9,832 bases of DNA from Butyrivibrio sp. (GCF_024699075.1 NZ_JAILQF010000460.1:1-9832), one strand, 5' to 3'; counted from the stretch's first letter, positions 1 through 7,111 are shown. The notes: generated from the letters alone by a model not told the origin. Made by a program: numbers and translations.

Positions 1-202
1 GAAACTTGCCAGATATTGCGCACTCGTATTCAGAATTTGCTTACTTTAAATAGCAATAATTTTGTTGTTTTATCGATCCAAAAGTGTCATATTTTTTCTT
101 ATAAAATACAATAATTTTTCATGTATTTTTTTTAAATCTCACATGTTAACATTTTTTTATTGCTGATAAGTCGTAGACATAACATAGTACGGGGGGATTT
201 AA
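1..202 (+). promoter_or_regulatory. AT-rich leader upstream of the AraC-family gene
   Basis: This stretch is strongly AT-rich and I see no gene in it. The frame open from base 1 to a stop at 112-114 gives a low-complexity peptide with no recognisable family. A -10-like TACAAT lies at 107-112 without a good -35 partner. A perfect 10-bp palindrome, ATGTTAACAT, lies at 143-152 and could be an operator half-way between that -10 and the start codon. The ribosome binding site is a run of six G at 191-196, six bases before the ATG. Promoter and operator calls are weak; only the ribosome binding site and palindrome are directly visible. Confidence 0.3.
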
Positions 203-1132
203 ATGACTTTAGCTGCACCAAAGATAAATTCCGAGATAAACATAATTAACAGGGATTATGTAGGTTCAAGAAAGCTTAATAAGAATCAGGAGATCGTACA
301 ATATCTTAATGATTCTACGCTCAGGATCTGGTACAACGACCAGAATGATGATTATGAAACTCACTGGCACAATGCAATTGAGATCATCATGCCCGTTGAA
401 GGCTGGTATGATGTCACAATATCCAATGAGACATTTCATATAAATCCCGGAGAAATATTGTTTATTCCTTCAGGATCTCTTCATTCACTTCATGCACCGG
501 AAACAGGCACCAGGTTTATTTTCCTTTTTGATCTTCATTTTTTGGAGAAATTAAGTGGATTCAGCTCTATCAACACTATTCTTGGAAAGCCGATCGTAAT
601 AAAGAAAGAGACATTTTTACCTGTATATGACGATATATATGACCTCTTCATCCAGATGAGAACCGAGTATTTCTCAGAAAGCGATTTTGCTGATATAATG
701 ATCTACTCTCACCTTCTGGAACTGTTCTCTATCATCGCCAAGTACAGAATATCAGAGATGAAGCTTTCAAACACAAGAATTTACAAGCAGAAAGAATATA
801 TAGATAAATTTAACGAAGTCCTTGAATACATCGACGAGAATTACATGGAAAACCTTTGCCTTGAATCCATTGCCTACAAGGCCGGCTTTAGCAAGTTCCA
901 TTTCTCAAGGCTATTCAAACAGTATACAAACTTCACCTTTAACGAATATCTTACACACAGAAGAATAAAGGCAGCATCAGACCTTCTGGCAAGACCTGAT
1001 CTGTCAATTACAGAAGTATCACTTGCAGTAGGCTTTGTAAGCATCTCGACCTTCAACCGAATCTTCAGACAGGTCAACAAATGCACTCCAAGCGAATACA
1101 GAAGAAAGCATGATCCACTCCACAGATTATAA
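203..1132 (+). CDS. AraC-family transcriptional regulator with N-terminal cupin sensor domain
   Basis: This is a complete 309-residue one-component sugar-type regulator. Residues about 50-100 form a cupin-like AraC-binding domain, with HWHN at 54-57 and the NPGEILFIPSGSLHSL strand pattern at 81-96. The C-terminal 105 residues carry the paired AraC helix-turn-helix motifs, near 217-240 and 266-289, ending in the family signature TPSEYR (295-300). In this family the cupin binds a small ligand, often a sugar, and the HTH pair binds DNA as an activator. The ATG is supported by the G-run at 191-196. The gene is convergent with the xylan operon and separated from it by the large palindrome, so whether it controls those genes is not shown. 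The ligand is unknown. Family assignment is secure. Confidence 0.95.
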   Translation: MTLAAPKINSEINIINRDYVGSRKLNKNQEIVQYLNDSTLRIWYNDQNDDYETHWHNAIEIIMPVEGWYDVTISNETFHINPGEILFIPSGSLHSLHAPETGTRFIFLFDLHFLEKLSGFSSINTILGKPIVIKKETFLPVYDDIYDLFIQMRTEYFSESDFADIMIYSHLLELFSIIAKYRISEMKLSNTRIYKQKEYIDKFNEVLEYIDENYMENLCLESIAYKAGFSKFHFSRLFKQYTNFTFNEYLTHRRIKAASDLLARPDLSITEVSLAVGFVSISTFNRIFRQVNKCTPSEYRRKHDPLHRL

Positions 1133-1149
1133 ATAAAATCACTACCCCA

Positions 1150-1205
1150 AAGCTGCACACAAACTTGCATGCCTCTCCGGCTCCGTTTCTGTGCAGCTTC
1201 TTTTT
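1150..1205 (+). terminator. Rho-independent terminator of the AraC-family gene
   Basis: Bases 1150-1164 pair with 1185-1199 as a 15-bp stem with one C-C mismatch (1160/1189) around a 20-base loop. The core is AAGCTGCAC / GTGCAGCTT, followed by CTTTTT. It starts 17 bases after the stop codon, as expected for a factor-independent terminator on the plus strand. Confidence 0.85.
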
Positions 1206-1276
1206 ACGCCTTCTGCTCCTCTCCGCCGCCCTGCGCTTTTTCCCATTTCTTGCTTCCCCGCCGCCCCGCGCACCTT

Positions 1277-1322
1277 TTCTGCCCCTGCCCCGCCTGGCTA
1301 TGAACCGGTCTATTCTTACTTC
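1277..1322 (+). repeat. Left perfect 46-bp block of the giant palindrome
   Basis: This block is identical to the reverse complement of 1839-1884 over all 46 bases, the longest uninterrupted match between the arms. It runs from GC-rich sequence (TTCTGCCCCTGCCCC) into a more mixed part containing AACCGGTCTATTC. Perfect identity here against frequent substitutions and indels on both sides suggests a conserved or recently homogenised core. Confidence 0.9.
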
Positions 1323-1518
1323 TTACGCCAAAATGAGGGGCCTTTGGATTTTTCCTATATGCCGCGCGCCACATGTTTGAGATCCTGCGCTCCTATGCTG
1401 GCCACATACCGTTAGCGTCGTCAGATAATATTTTCCTGTTTTTTTCTAAATGCCGAACTTTGCTTCCAACAAGGCATGCCTCCATGTGAAACTCGCAGGA
1501 CGCGCTTTAAATTGTACT

Positions 1519-1640
1519 GTCAATATTCACCATGGTGCTACGCACCTACAACAAAAAGATGTGAATCCTCGAGCACGTGCTCGAGAGTTCACATCTTTAT
1601 TGTTGTAATAAGCTCGCAAAGCGAGCTGGTGAATATTGAC
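1519..1640. other. Central palindrome able to form a compact four-way junction
   Basis: An outer stem of 14 perfect bp joins 1519-1532 (GTCAATATTCACCA) to 1627-1640. Inside it sit three hairpins in a row. The first is 1534-1546, 5 bp with loop TAC. The second is a long arm, 1547-1565 with 1588-1607, 19 bp with a single bulged A at 1599, capped by the perfect 18-bp palindrome CTCGAGCACGTGCTCGAG (1568-1585). The third is 1612-1626, 6 bp with loop AAA. Junction linkers are 1, 0, 4 and 0 bases, so the fold is tight, in DNA as a branched cruciform or in RNA as a cloverleaf. On the plus strand it is followed by CTTTT (1641-1645) and could help terminate transcription. It sits at the dyad of the larger palindrome. 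Function unknown; the structure is read directly from complementarity. Confidence 0.85.
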
Positions 1641-1675
1641 CTTTTATATACTACTGCGTCCTGCTCAGACACACA

Positions 1676-1691
1676 TTCCGGCATGCCGGAA
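1676..1691. other. Perfect 16-bp palindrome TTCCGGCATGCCGGAA
   Basis: A perfect 16-bp dyad in the inner right arm of the large palindrome. Its counterpart in the left arm is the shorter dyad AGGCATGCCT at 1472-1481, so a small palindrome at this place is kept in both arms although the flanking bases differ. Confidence 0.7.
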
Positions 1692-1799
1692 GCAAAGTAT
1701 ACGGCATTAAGAAAAAAGCAAGGAAAATCTTAATTCCTCCTCTAACGGTATGTGGCCAGACATAGGGCGCAGGAGCGAGTTTGGCGAAGCGGCATATGT

Positions 1800-1817
1800 A
1801 TTTGGAAAAATCCAAAT
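1800..1817. other. Hairpin in the right arm (7-bp stem, AAAA loop)
   Basis: The sequence ATTTGGAAAAATCCAAAT pairs 1800-1806 with 1811-1817. The left-arm equivalent (1343-1355) keeps TTTGGATTTTTCC but has lost the second half of the stem, one of the places where the arms have diverged. Confidence 0.6.
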
Positions 1818-1838
1818 GACCCGATTGCTTTGAGGCGT

Positions 1839-1884
1839 GAAGTAAGAATAGACCGGTTCATAGCCAGGCGGGGCAGGGGCAGAA
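1839..1884 (-). repeat. Right perfect 46-bp block of the giant palindrome
   Basis: This is the exact reverse complement of 1277-1322. A further 7-bp hairpin, CGCAGCC/GGCTGCG (1887-1893 with 1902-1908), lies just outside it. That hairpin is in a position to stall transcripts leaving the solute-binding protein gene, but no T-run follows it on the minus strand, so I do not call it a terminator. Confidence 0.9.
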
Positions 1885-1945
1885 GGCGCAGCCAAGCGCA
1901 GGGCTGCGGGGCTGATTGGCCACAGGGGAGGTACGTGCAGGGCGG

Positions 1946-3592
1946 CTAGTAGGTGGATATTCTGCGGTCGAGCTCTGCCTGCATTTCGTCGAGGAAGTCC
2001 TGGGGGTTGCACCTTTTGTAGGCTTTCATGTATTTTTTCCACATGGAGCTGAAGTCGTCTGACATTACTACCTGCGGGAGGTATTCGTGCTTGATCTGGT
2101 TCATTTTGATCCAGGTATAGCCGCCGGATGTTGCAGTTGTCATGCTGTTGGAATATGAGTACATTGGGTACCATATACCTGGAGATTCATTGGTTCCAAG
2201 CATTTCTACATAGGTTCTTACGCCGTAAGCACTAAAGCACTCTTTGAGGCTATCGCTTAATCCGTCGTAAAATTCTCCTGGCTGGTCTATTGGAAGATTG
2301 GCATTTATTCCATCATCACTTGTTCCGCCCCACTGTGGGAAATAAGAATAGCCGCACATGTGTGATAATTTATAGGATGTGTCTACAATATTAGCCCTTT
2401 GCTCAGGGGTTCTGTAAAAGAGACCGTCATCGTCAATTTCGTAGTCTATACCTTCAACTCCCCAAAATCTTAAGTTATGAATATCCTGGTCGAGAAGGTC
2501 ACTTATAAACTGTAAAGCGCCCTCCACATCCTCGCAGCTTGTAGTAACTGCAAGTCCACTTGATATATTGATAACGCCACCTGATGTATGCCACTTGTTT
2601 TGAACATCTTCTGATATCGTGATAGGAAGTGGCACATATTCGCAGCCCTGTTTATCAAGACCGGCCTGAACTATAGCATCACCTGCTGTATAAGCAAAAT
2701 CCCACCACTGGTCTACCATGCCAAGCACTCTTCCTGATGAAAGCTTGGCTATATACTCTTCATACGTCTGGGTGAAGGATTCAGGATCAACTATACCTTT
2801 ATGAAACTCTTCGTTAAGCTTCATAAAATAGGCTTTTGCTGTTGGGGTTGTATTATAGTCGACAACCTCCATAGTATCCGTATCTACAATTACAGATCCG
2901 TCATTTGGATAGCCGTCCAGAAACTGAGGTACATTCTCCAGACAGAAGTATCTCCAGTCCTCACACAGAATCGTATATGGAATATTTGGTGTTCCATCTT
3001 CCATAGTAGGATTGGCTTCATAATAAGCTTCCAAAAGATCAAAGTACTGATCTAGTGTTCTAATTTCTGGATATCCAGCCCATTTAAGTACTCTTGCCTG
3101 AATCCAGAAAGCTTCATCATTATGTGTACAGGAGCTGTCCTCTCCTTTTATATTCTGAAACTGCGGGATCCAGTATATATGGCCATCATCCTGCCTCAAC
3201 CTGTTCCACTCATCATCAGAATACAAAGCCTTTATGTTAGGATATTTTTCAAGATAATCATCAAGCGCAATAAGTGCCCCTGCCTCATACAACTGTTTGG
3301 AAGAATCTCCGCCATCAATAAAATCCGGATAATCTCCTGTTGAAATAAGCATAGCTACAGCTTCCTGTCCTGTCTGACCATGAAGCCAGCTTTCATTTAT
3401 CTTAACTCCGGTCTTTTCTGCGATTATATTCTGAATATAATTGTTCTTATTGAGCTCAGTTCCGGGAACCGAAAAGAAGGCAGTAAATTCCTTGATCTCA
3501 GTCTGTTTATTTTTCCCTATACTGTTCACAATAATAAGCCCGGCTACAACCAAAAGTACAAGAGCTATAGCTGTGATCTTTTTAATCTTCAT
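1946..3592 (-). CDS. Extracellular solute-binding protein, LplA/family-1 type, membrane-anchored
   Basis: A 548-residue sugar-binding protein of the large ABC substrate-binding type (COG1653-like, as in LplA/YtcQ). Residues 1-6 are basic and 7-24 form a hydrophobic segment. No cysteine occurs in the first 30 residues, so there is no lipobox, and the protein is probably held by an uncleaved N-terminal helix or secreted. Typical features follow: the EKTGVKI start of the binding fold, ALIALDDYLEKYPNI, and a C-terminal end QAELDRRISTY common in this family. The ATG lies 6 bp after the response regulator stop, and its ribosome binding site AAAGG (3602-3606) lies inside that gene's last codons, which suggests translational coupling. 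No permease gene follows; the operon ends here. It could serve an unlinked transporter or act as a sensor subunit for the neighbouring kinase. Ligand unknown, plausibly xylo-oligosaccharides. Confidence 0.88.
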   Translation of the reverse strand: MKIKKITAIALVLLVVAGLIIVNSIGKNKQTEIKEFTAFFSVPGTELNKNNYIQNIIAEKTGVKINESWLHGQTGQEAVAMLISTGDYPDFIDGGDSSKQLYEAGALIALDDYLEKYPNIKALYSDDEWNRLRQDDGHIYWIPQFQNIKGEDSSCTHNDEAFWIQARVLKWAGYPEIRTLDQYFDLLEAYYEANPTMEDGTPNIPYTILCEDWRYFCLENVPQFLDGYPNDGSVIVDTDTMEVVDYNTTPTAKAYFMKLNEEFHKGIVDPESFTQTYEEYIAKLSSGRVLGMVDQWWDFAYTAGDAIVQAGLDKQGCEYVPLPITISEDVQNKWHTSGGVINISSGLAVTTSCEDVEGALQFISDLLDQDIHNLRFWGVEGIDYEIDDDGLFYRTPEQRANIVDTSYKLSHMCGYSYFPQWGGTSDDGINANLPIDQPGEFYDGLSDSLKECFSAYGVRTYVEMLGTNESPGIWYPMYSYSNSMTTATSGGYTWIKMNQIKHEYLPQVVMSDDFSSMWKKYMKAYKRCNPQDFLDEMQAELDRRISTY

Positions 3593-3598
3593 ACATAA

Positions 3599-5191
3599 TT
3601 ACCTTTGCTTTTCCTGTTTTCTGAACTTTACAGGTGTACAGCCCTTTACAGCTATGAATTTATTGACAAAATAATCTACGTCCTTATATCCGACTGCTGT
3701 GCCTATTTCATAAGTCTTCATATCTGTCGTAAGAAGAAGCTCTACAGCTTTCTCAATCCTGAAATTATTCAGGTAATCCTTGAAGGAACATCCATATTTT
3801 TTGTGAAAAAGCTGTCCAAGATAAGCACTGTTTACATAGTATTTATCTCCAAGGCCTTTCAGGGTCAGATTAGTCATATAATTATTTCTTATCTCTTTTT
3901 CTATATCAGAGAGTGCCCCTCTGCAGACATTCTTGCGAAGCTGAGAAAGGTAATCTGCATATTCAAGTGAAAACTGCTTAAGATGCTCTTTACTTCCTCT
4001 AAGAACTCCATTTTCAAAGGTCTTCTCACTAATGATCCTGAGAACTTCTTCCTGATCTATATCGTCATCCTGCTTTGCTGCAAGATTAATAAGCTGAAAA
4101 ACTATATAATTGATATTAATATCCATAAAAGAGCTTATGCCAGGATCTCTCATTTCGGCATAGAGTTTATCTATACTTTCCAGAATCTTGGTTTTATCAT
4201 TTTCTTCTACGCAGTGAATATAACGGTCAATATCGTCTTTCAATATAAAGACTTTATCATTATTACCTTTTACATCATTATCATCGTAATTGTATATACT
4301 CTGCTTTTCTCTAAATCCCTTGAGATATCTGAGTCTGCAGGCTGTGCCATAAGATTTGGTTATATTCTTTATGCCTTTAACTTTCTTACCAACATAAAGG
4401 TCTACGCTAATGCCTGAATAATCGCATATATAATCATGAAGCTCTTTAATATACTCGTTTTCATTTAATCCCTTCATGGAAGACAAAACCTTGGTATATA
4501 TAAAGCCGACATCATATATCTTGTCATGTCCTGAAGGATCAAATACTGCATTGCGCTCATTTTCTCCAAGAAAGGACCTTGCAGCTTCGTATATCTTTCG
4601 TTGAGCCAAGATCATATCTGCATCATCTCTGTCATCATCAACAGGATAGTTATCTTCTGACTGTATCTCTATGTATCTGACTACGTCATCATCTATGATC
4701 TTGTCCATGACTTTACTTAAAATAGCATCGTCGAATTTTCCCTTGATAACTCTTATAAGATTACGTTCAAAATAAGCATCTTCCATCTCTTTGGTTATCT
4801 CAGATCTGCCTTCTGAATCGGTCTTTGTCTTTACTTCCCTAAGTATTTCAAGTAAAGCTTCCTTATCTACAGGTTTAAGCACATATCCACTGCAACCATA
4901 TTTTATTGCAGTCTGTGCATAGGAAAAATCAGCATATCCGCTGCTGATCACAAATGCAGCATCACTTAAATTCCTGTCCCTGATTTCTTTTAACAGATCA
5001 AGTCCTGTCATAACCGGCATCTTGATATCAGCTATGATCAGATCAACCTTGTTTCCTTTCAGATAATCAAGCGCCATTTGACCATTTGACGAAGCATTAA
5101 CTATCTCATAGCCCTCACTGTTCCAGTCTATAAGAGCCTTAAGTCCCTGCAAAATATGTGGTTCATCATCAACTAACATTACCCTGAGCAT
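3599..5191 (-). CDS. YesN-type response regulator (REC domain plus AraC-type HTH)
   Basis: A 530-residue response regulator. The N-terminal receiver domain (1 to about 120) has the acidic pocket D8-D9, the phosphoacceptor D55 in LIIADIKMP, S83 at the switch position and K106 in VLKPVD. A long middle region (about 125-425) of the kind usual in YesN proteins has no clear motif. The C-terminus (about 430-528) carries the paired AraC HTH, with LKGLGDKYYVNSAYLGQLFHKKYG and then TYEIGTAVGYKDVDYFVNKF, ending TPVKFRK. The start is supported by AAAGGAT at 5199-5205, seven bases before the ATG. It lies downstream of its cognate kinase after a 118-bp gap and is followed 6 bp later by the solute-binding protein. 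In this family it normally activates nearby carbohydrate genes when phosphorylated; the target here is inferred to be this operon. Confidence 0.95.
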   Translation of the reverse strand: MLRVMLVDDEPHILQGLKALIDWNSEGYEIVNASSNGQMALDYLKGNKVDLIIADIKMPVMTGLDLLKEIRDRNLSDAAFVISSGYADFSYAQTAIKYGCSGYVLKPVDKEALLEILREVKTKTDSEGRSEITKEMEDAYFERNLIRVIKGKFDDAILSKVMDKIIDDDVVRYIEIQSEDNYPVDDDRDDADMILAQRKIYEAARSFLGENERNAVFDPSGHDKIYDVGFIYTKVLSSMKGLNENEYIKELHDYICDYSGISVDLYVGKKVKGIKNITKSYGTACRLRYLKGFREKQSIYNYDDNDVKGNNDKVFILKDDIDRYIHCVEENDKTKILESIDKLYAEMRDPGISSFMDININYIVFQLINLAAKQDDDIDQEEVLRIISEKTFENGVLRGSKEHLKQFSLEYADYLSQLRKNVCRGALSDIEKEIRNNYMTNLTLKGLGDKYYVNSAYLGQLFHKKYGCSFKDYLNNFRIEKAVELLLTTDMKTYEIGTAVGYKDVDYFVNKFIAVKGCTPVKFRKQEKQR

Positions 5192-5257
5192 TATATCTAT
5201 CCTTTATCTCTAATTAACTAAGTCTTATCACTACCTAAATTATTATTTTACTCAAAC

Positions 5258-5292
5258 TTCGCACATTATATACAATCCTATCTCCTTGCGAA
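5258..5292 (-). promoter_or_regulatory. Possible internal promoter between kinase and response regulator
   Basis: The 118-bp gap is large for a two-component pair. On the minus strand it contains a perfect -10 TATAAT (5265-5270) with TTCGCA (5287-5292), a 4/6 match to -35, at a 16-base spacing. A second copy of the -35-like hexamer in inverted orientation (TTCGCA on the plus strand, 5258-5263) lies just past the -10, so the pair TGCGAA/TTCGCA brackets the promoter. A promoter here would let the response regulator and binding protein be made at a basal level without the upstream genes. Sequence-only prediction. Confidence 0.4.
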
Positions 5293-5309
5293 TCTGATAT
5301 CTTGGACAG

Positions 5310-7070
5310 TTAATTATCTTTATGTATCTTTATTGTGATTATAGTTCCAACTGCAAGTTCTGACGATATTTCAAAGTCTATTTTACCATCAGCATACATT
5401 TTAAGCCTTAGGCAGGCATTTATAATGCCAACCCTGATTCCCTGTTTAAGCATATCTATATTTGCATTATTCATTCTGTCTGACAAAGCCTTTATATCGT
5501 CTTCTTCCATACCTATTCCGGTATCTTCAATTTCTATGACGATATCATCATCCTTCTTATATGCCCTTACAAATATCCAGCACTTTGTAGGCTTAGGTTC
5601 AGCACCATGAATACAGGCATTTTCAACAAATGTTACTATGGAAAGCTTAGGTATTTCAATATCTTTGACTTCATCATCAATGTCAAGTGAATAAGAAAGT
5701 CTGTCACCAAATCTGTAGCTTTGGATGTCAAGATATGCAGTGACAAAGTTCATTTCTTCACTGATCTTTACAATATCACTGTCCCATTCAACGTACTGTC
5801 TTTGTATAACAGCAAGATTCTCTATCATTCTGGCTGTTTCCTGCTCGCGTTTAATTATGCTGTGCATCCTGATACTTTCAAGTGCATTAAAAAGGAAATG
5901 AGGATTGATCTGGCTTTGAAGGGCCAGAAGCTCTGCTTTCTGCTTTGCCATGATAGATTCACTCTCACGAAGCTGATGCTTGTAGACTGTATCTATAAGA
6001 TAATTGATCCTGTTTGCCATTGTATTATAGTTTTTAGCCAGAAGGGCTATTTCATCGCTTCCTTCTGTTTCGCCTGAAAGCTCCAGATGTTCATCATTAT
6101 ATTTATTTACTGTATTGCTGAGTTTTATCAGCCTGTTGGAGAAATTATTTCTAAAGAAAACCAGTCCCAGATAAGGAAGAATAAAGCTTATGGCAACAAG
6201 AATAAGGACTATAAAAATATTTTTTTGTATAGTCCTTTTAATATAATTATCTGTTCTTAGAATATTAATCTGCATATCACAGCCATAGACAGATGTCTGC
6301 CTGCTATATGCAATTCTGTCATCTGAAGCTTTAGTTCTGAAATCACTTTGGGAAGTATCGGACAAGTCATTGGACAAAACTACCCTGTCTCCTTCAACGA
6401 TTTCGTACGAAAGATTATCATCAGTTCCTGAAAGACTCATTAACTCGCTTACGAGATAGTCATAATCAAATTCAAATACAAGAAGTTTTTCTTTAGAAGG
6501 CTTAGTATAATAGTCCATAGCCTGAATAAGATATATATGCCTTTGGGCATACACATCTTTGGACGTATCCTTGTAATAACCGATCCAAAGGAGCTTGTCC
6601 TTGTCTGAATTTTTAAAATCCTTGTACCAGGCAGTATCCACTATCTTATCAATATCCTGAATACCTCCTCCGCTTACAAGGGTATAATTATCGGCATAAA
6701 AATTAAAGCTGCAATGCTCAAGACTTGCAAAATTCCAAAGAGTCGAAGTCTTCCTTAGATTTCTGAATGCCATATAATAATCATATTCAGATGCGTATTT
6801 ACTATTTAGAAAATCATACAGACCACTGTTAAGATATACTGATTTGGACATCTCATCTATAGTCCCAAAATCAGATTTTAGAGTAAACTCAATAGAAGAG
6901 GCAACTCCTTCATTTGAGGTCTGCCTCTCCTTATTTTCCGCATTCCATATAATACCTACGATTATGCCATCGGCAATTAAAAGAGGTATCATAACACATA
7001 CGAGATAGAACAATATTATTTTTGGCTTGATGCCCATTGAATTGAGCTTTGTAATAATGCTATTTTTCAT
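5310..7070 (-). CDS. YesM-type sensor histidine kinase
   Basis: A 586-residue membrane kinase of the LytS/YesM class (His_kinase plus HATPase_c). TM1 is at about 17-41, and an extracellular sensor of about 240 residues follows (about 43-282, probably a dCache-like domain). TM2 is at about 284-306 and a HAMP linker at about 307-358. The phosphoacceptor is H391 in the hallmark QINPHFLFNALE (387-398). The ATP-binding domain has the N box F481-V-E-N484...H488, the G1 box DTGIG (516-520) and the late GIRVGIINACLRL motif (544-556). It lies between the xylan enzymes and its response regulator on the same strand. No strong Shine-Dalgarno is visible: the bases in that position form the palindrome GAAGATCTTC (7076-7085), so translation may depend on coupling or be weak. 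The ligand is presumably a xylan-derived sugar, directly or through the solute-binding protein; that is inference from context. Confidence 0.95.
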   Translation of the reverse strand: MKNSIITKLNSMGIKPKIILFYLVCVMIPLLIADGIIVGIIWNAENKERQTSNEGVASSIEFTLKSDFGTIDEMSKSVYLNSGLYDFLNSKYASEYDYYMAFRNLRKTSTLWNFASLEHCSFNFYADNYTLVSGGGIQDIDKIVDTAWYKDFKNSDKDKLLWIGYYKDTSKDVYAQRHIYLIQAMDYYTKPSKEKLLVFEFDYDYLVSELMSLSGTDDNLSYEIVEGDRVVLSNDLSDTSQSDFRTKASDDRIAYSRQTSVYGCDMQINILRTDNYIKRTIQKNIFIVLILVAISFILPYLGLVFFRNNFSNRLIKLSNTVNKYNDEHLELSGETEGSDEIALLAKNYNTMANRINYLIDTVYKHQLRESESIMAKQKAELLALQSQINPHFLFNALESIRMHSIIKREQETARMIENLAVIQRQYVEWDSDIVKISEEMNFVTAYLDIQSYRFGDRLSYSLDIDDEVKDIEIPKLSIVTFVENACIHGAEPKPTKCWIFVRAYKKDDDIVIEIEDTGIGMEEDDIKALSDRMNNANIDMLKQGIRVGIINACLRLKMYADGKIDFEISSELAVGTIITIKIHKDN

Positions 7071-7075
7071 TCTAT

Positions 7076-7111
7076 GAAGATCTTCAAATCTCTAAAGGCC
7101 TGTTAAGCCTT
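7076..7111 (-). other. Intercistronic palindrome and hairpin between GH43 and kinase genes
   Basis: The 46-bp gap holds a 5-bp hairpin, AAGGC/GCCTT (7095-7099 with 7107-7111, 7-base loop), extendable by three pairs across a 2-base bulge. It also holds the perfect palindrome GAAGATCTTC (7076-7085) where the kinase ribosome binding site should be. No T-run follows on the minus strand, so a full terminator is unlikely. It may lower regulator expression relative to the enzymes or mark an mRNA processing site. Confidence 0.4.

Larger units (their letters stand above)
1226..1945. repeat. Giant imperfect palindrome (about 720 bp) filling the convergent intergenic region
   Basis: The left part (1226 to about 1518) is the reverse complement of the right part (about 1641 to 1945). 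Matching blocks, from outside in, are 1226-1234/1937-1945, 1277-1322/1839-1884 (46 bp, perfect), 1343-1355/1804-1816, 1357-1365/1789-1797, 1398-1415/1742-1759 (18 bp, perfect), 1457-1467/1688-1698, 1495-1503/1656-1664 and the central 1519-1532/1627-1640. All share nearly the same dyad (1577 to 1586), so they form one structure with small indels rather than chance repeats. The outer arms are markedly GC-rich against AT-rich neighbouring genes. Open frames inside are short and do not stay in frame between arms, so it is unlikely to be coding. No transposase and no flanking direct repeat are seen. It could be two inverted copies of a dispersed repeat, a MITE-like element, or a fold-back duplication. 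Confidence 0.9.

Noticed and set aside
1165..1415. Short plus-strand reading frames in the left arm, encoding proline-rich peptides
   Set aside because: They sit in GC-rich sequence that stays open by composition. The peptide PPGYEPVYSYF recurs from the right arm only because the 46-bp block is duplicated, and beyond it indels break the frame, so there is no sign of coding selection.
1519..1640. tRNA gene suggested by the cloverleaf shape
   Set aside because: The closing stem is 14 bp, the side hairpins have 3-base loops, there is no 7-base anticodon loop and no T-arm consensus. It is not a tRNA.
1226..1945. Insertion sequence or CRISPR array
   Set aside because: There is no transposase frame, no clear target-site duplication at the ends, and no regularly spaced direct repeats; the repeats are inverted.
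1885..1945. Rho-independent terminator for the minus-strand operon
   Set aside because: A 7-bp GC hairpin is present at 1887-1908, but no T-run follows it on the minus strand.
1707..2174. A 155-codon minus-strand frame overlapping the end of the solute-binding protein gene and the right arm
   Set aside because: More than 200 bases lie out of frame inside a well-supported gene, and the rest is palindrome sequence. No ribosome binding site or domain is evident.
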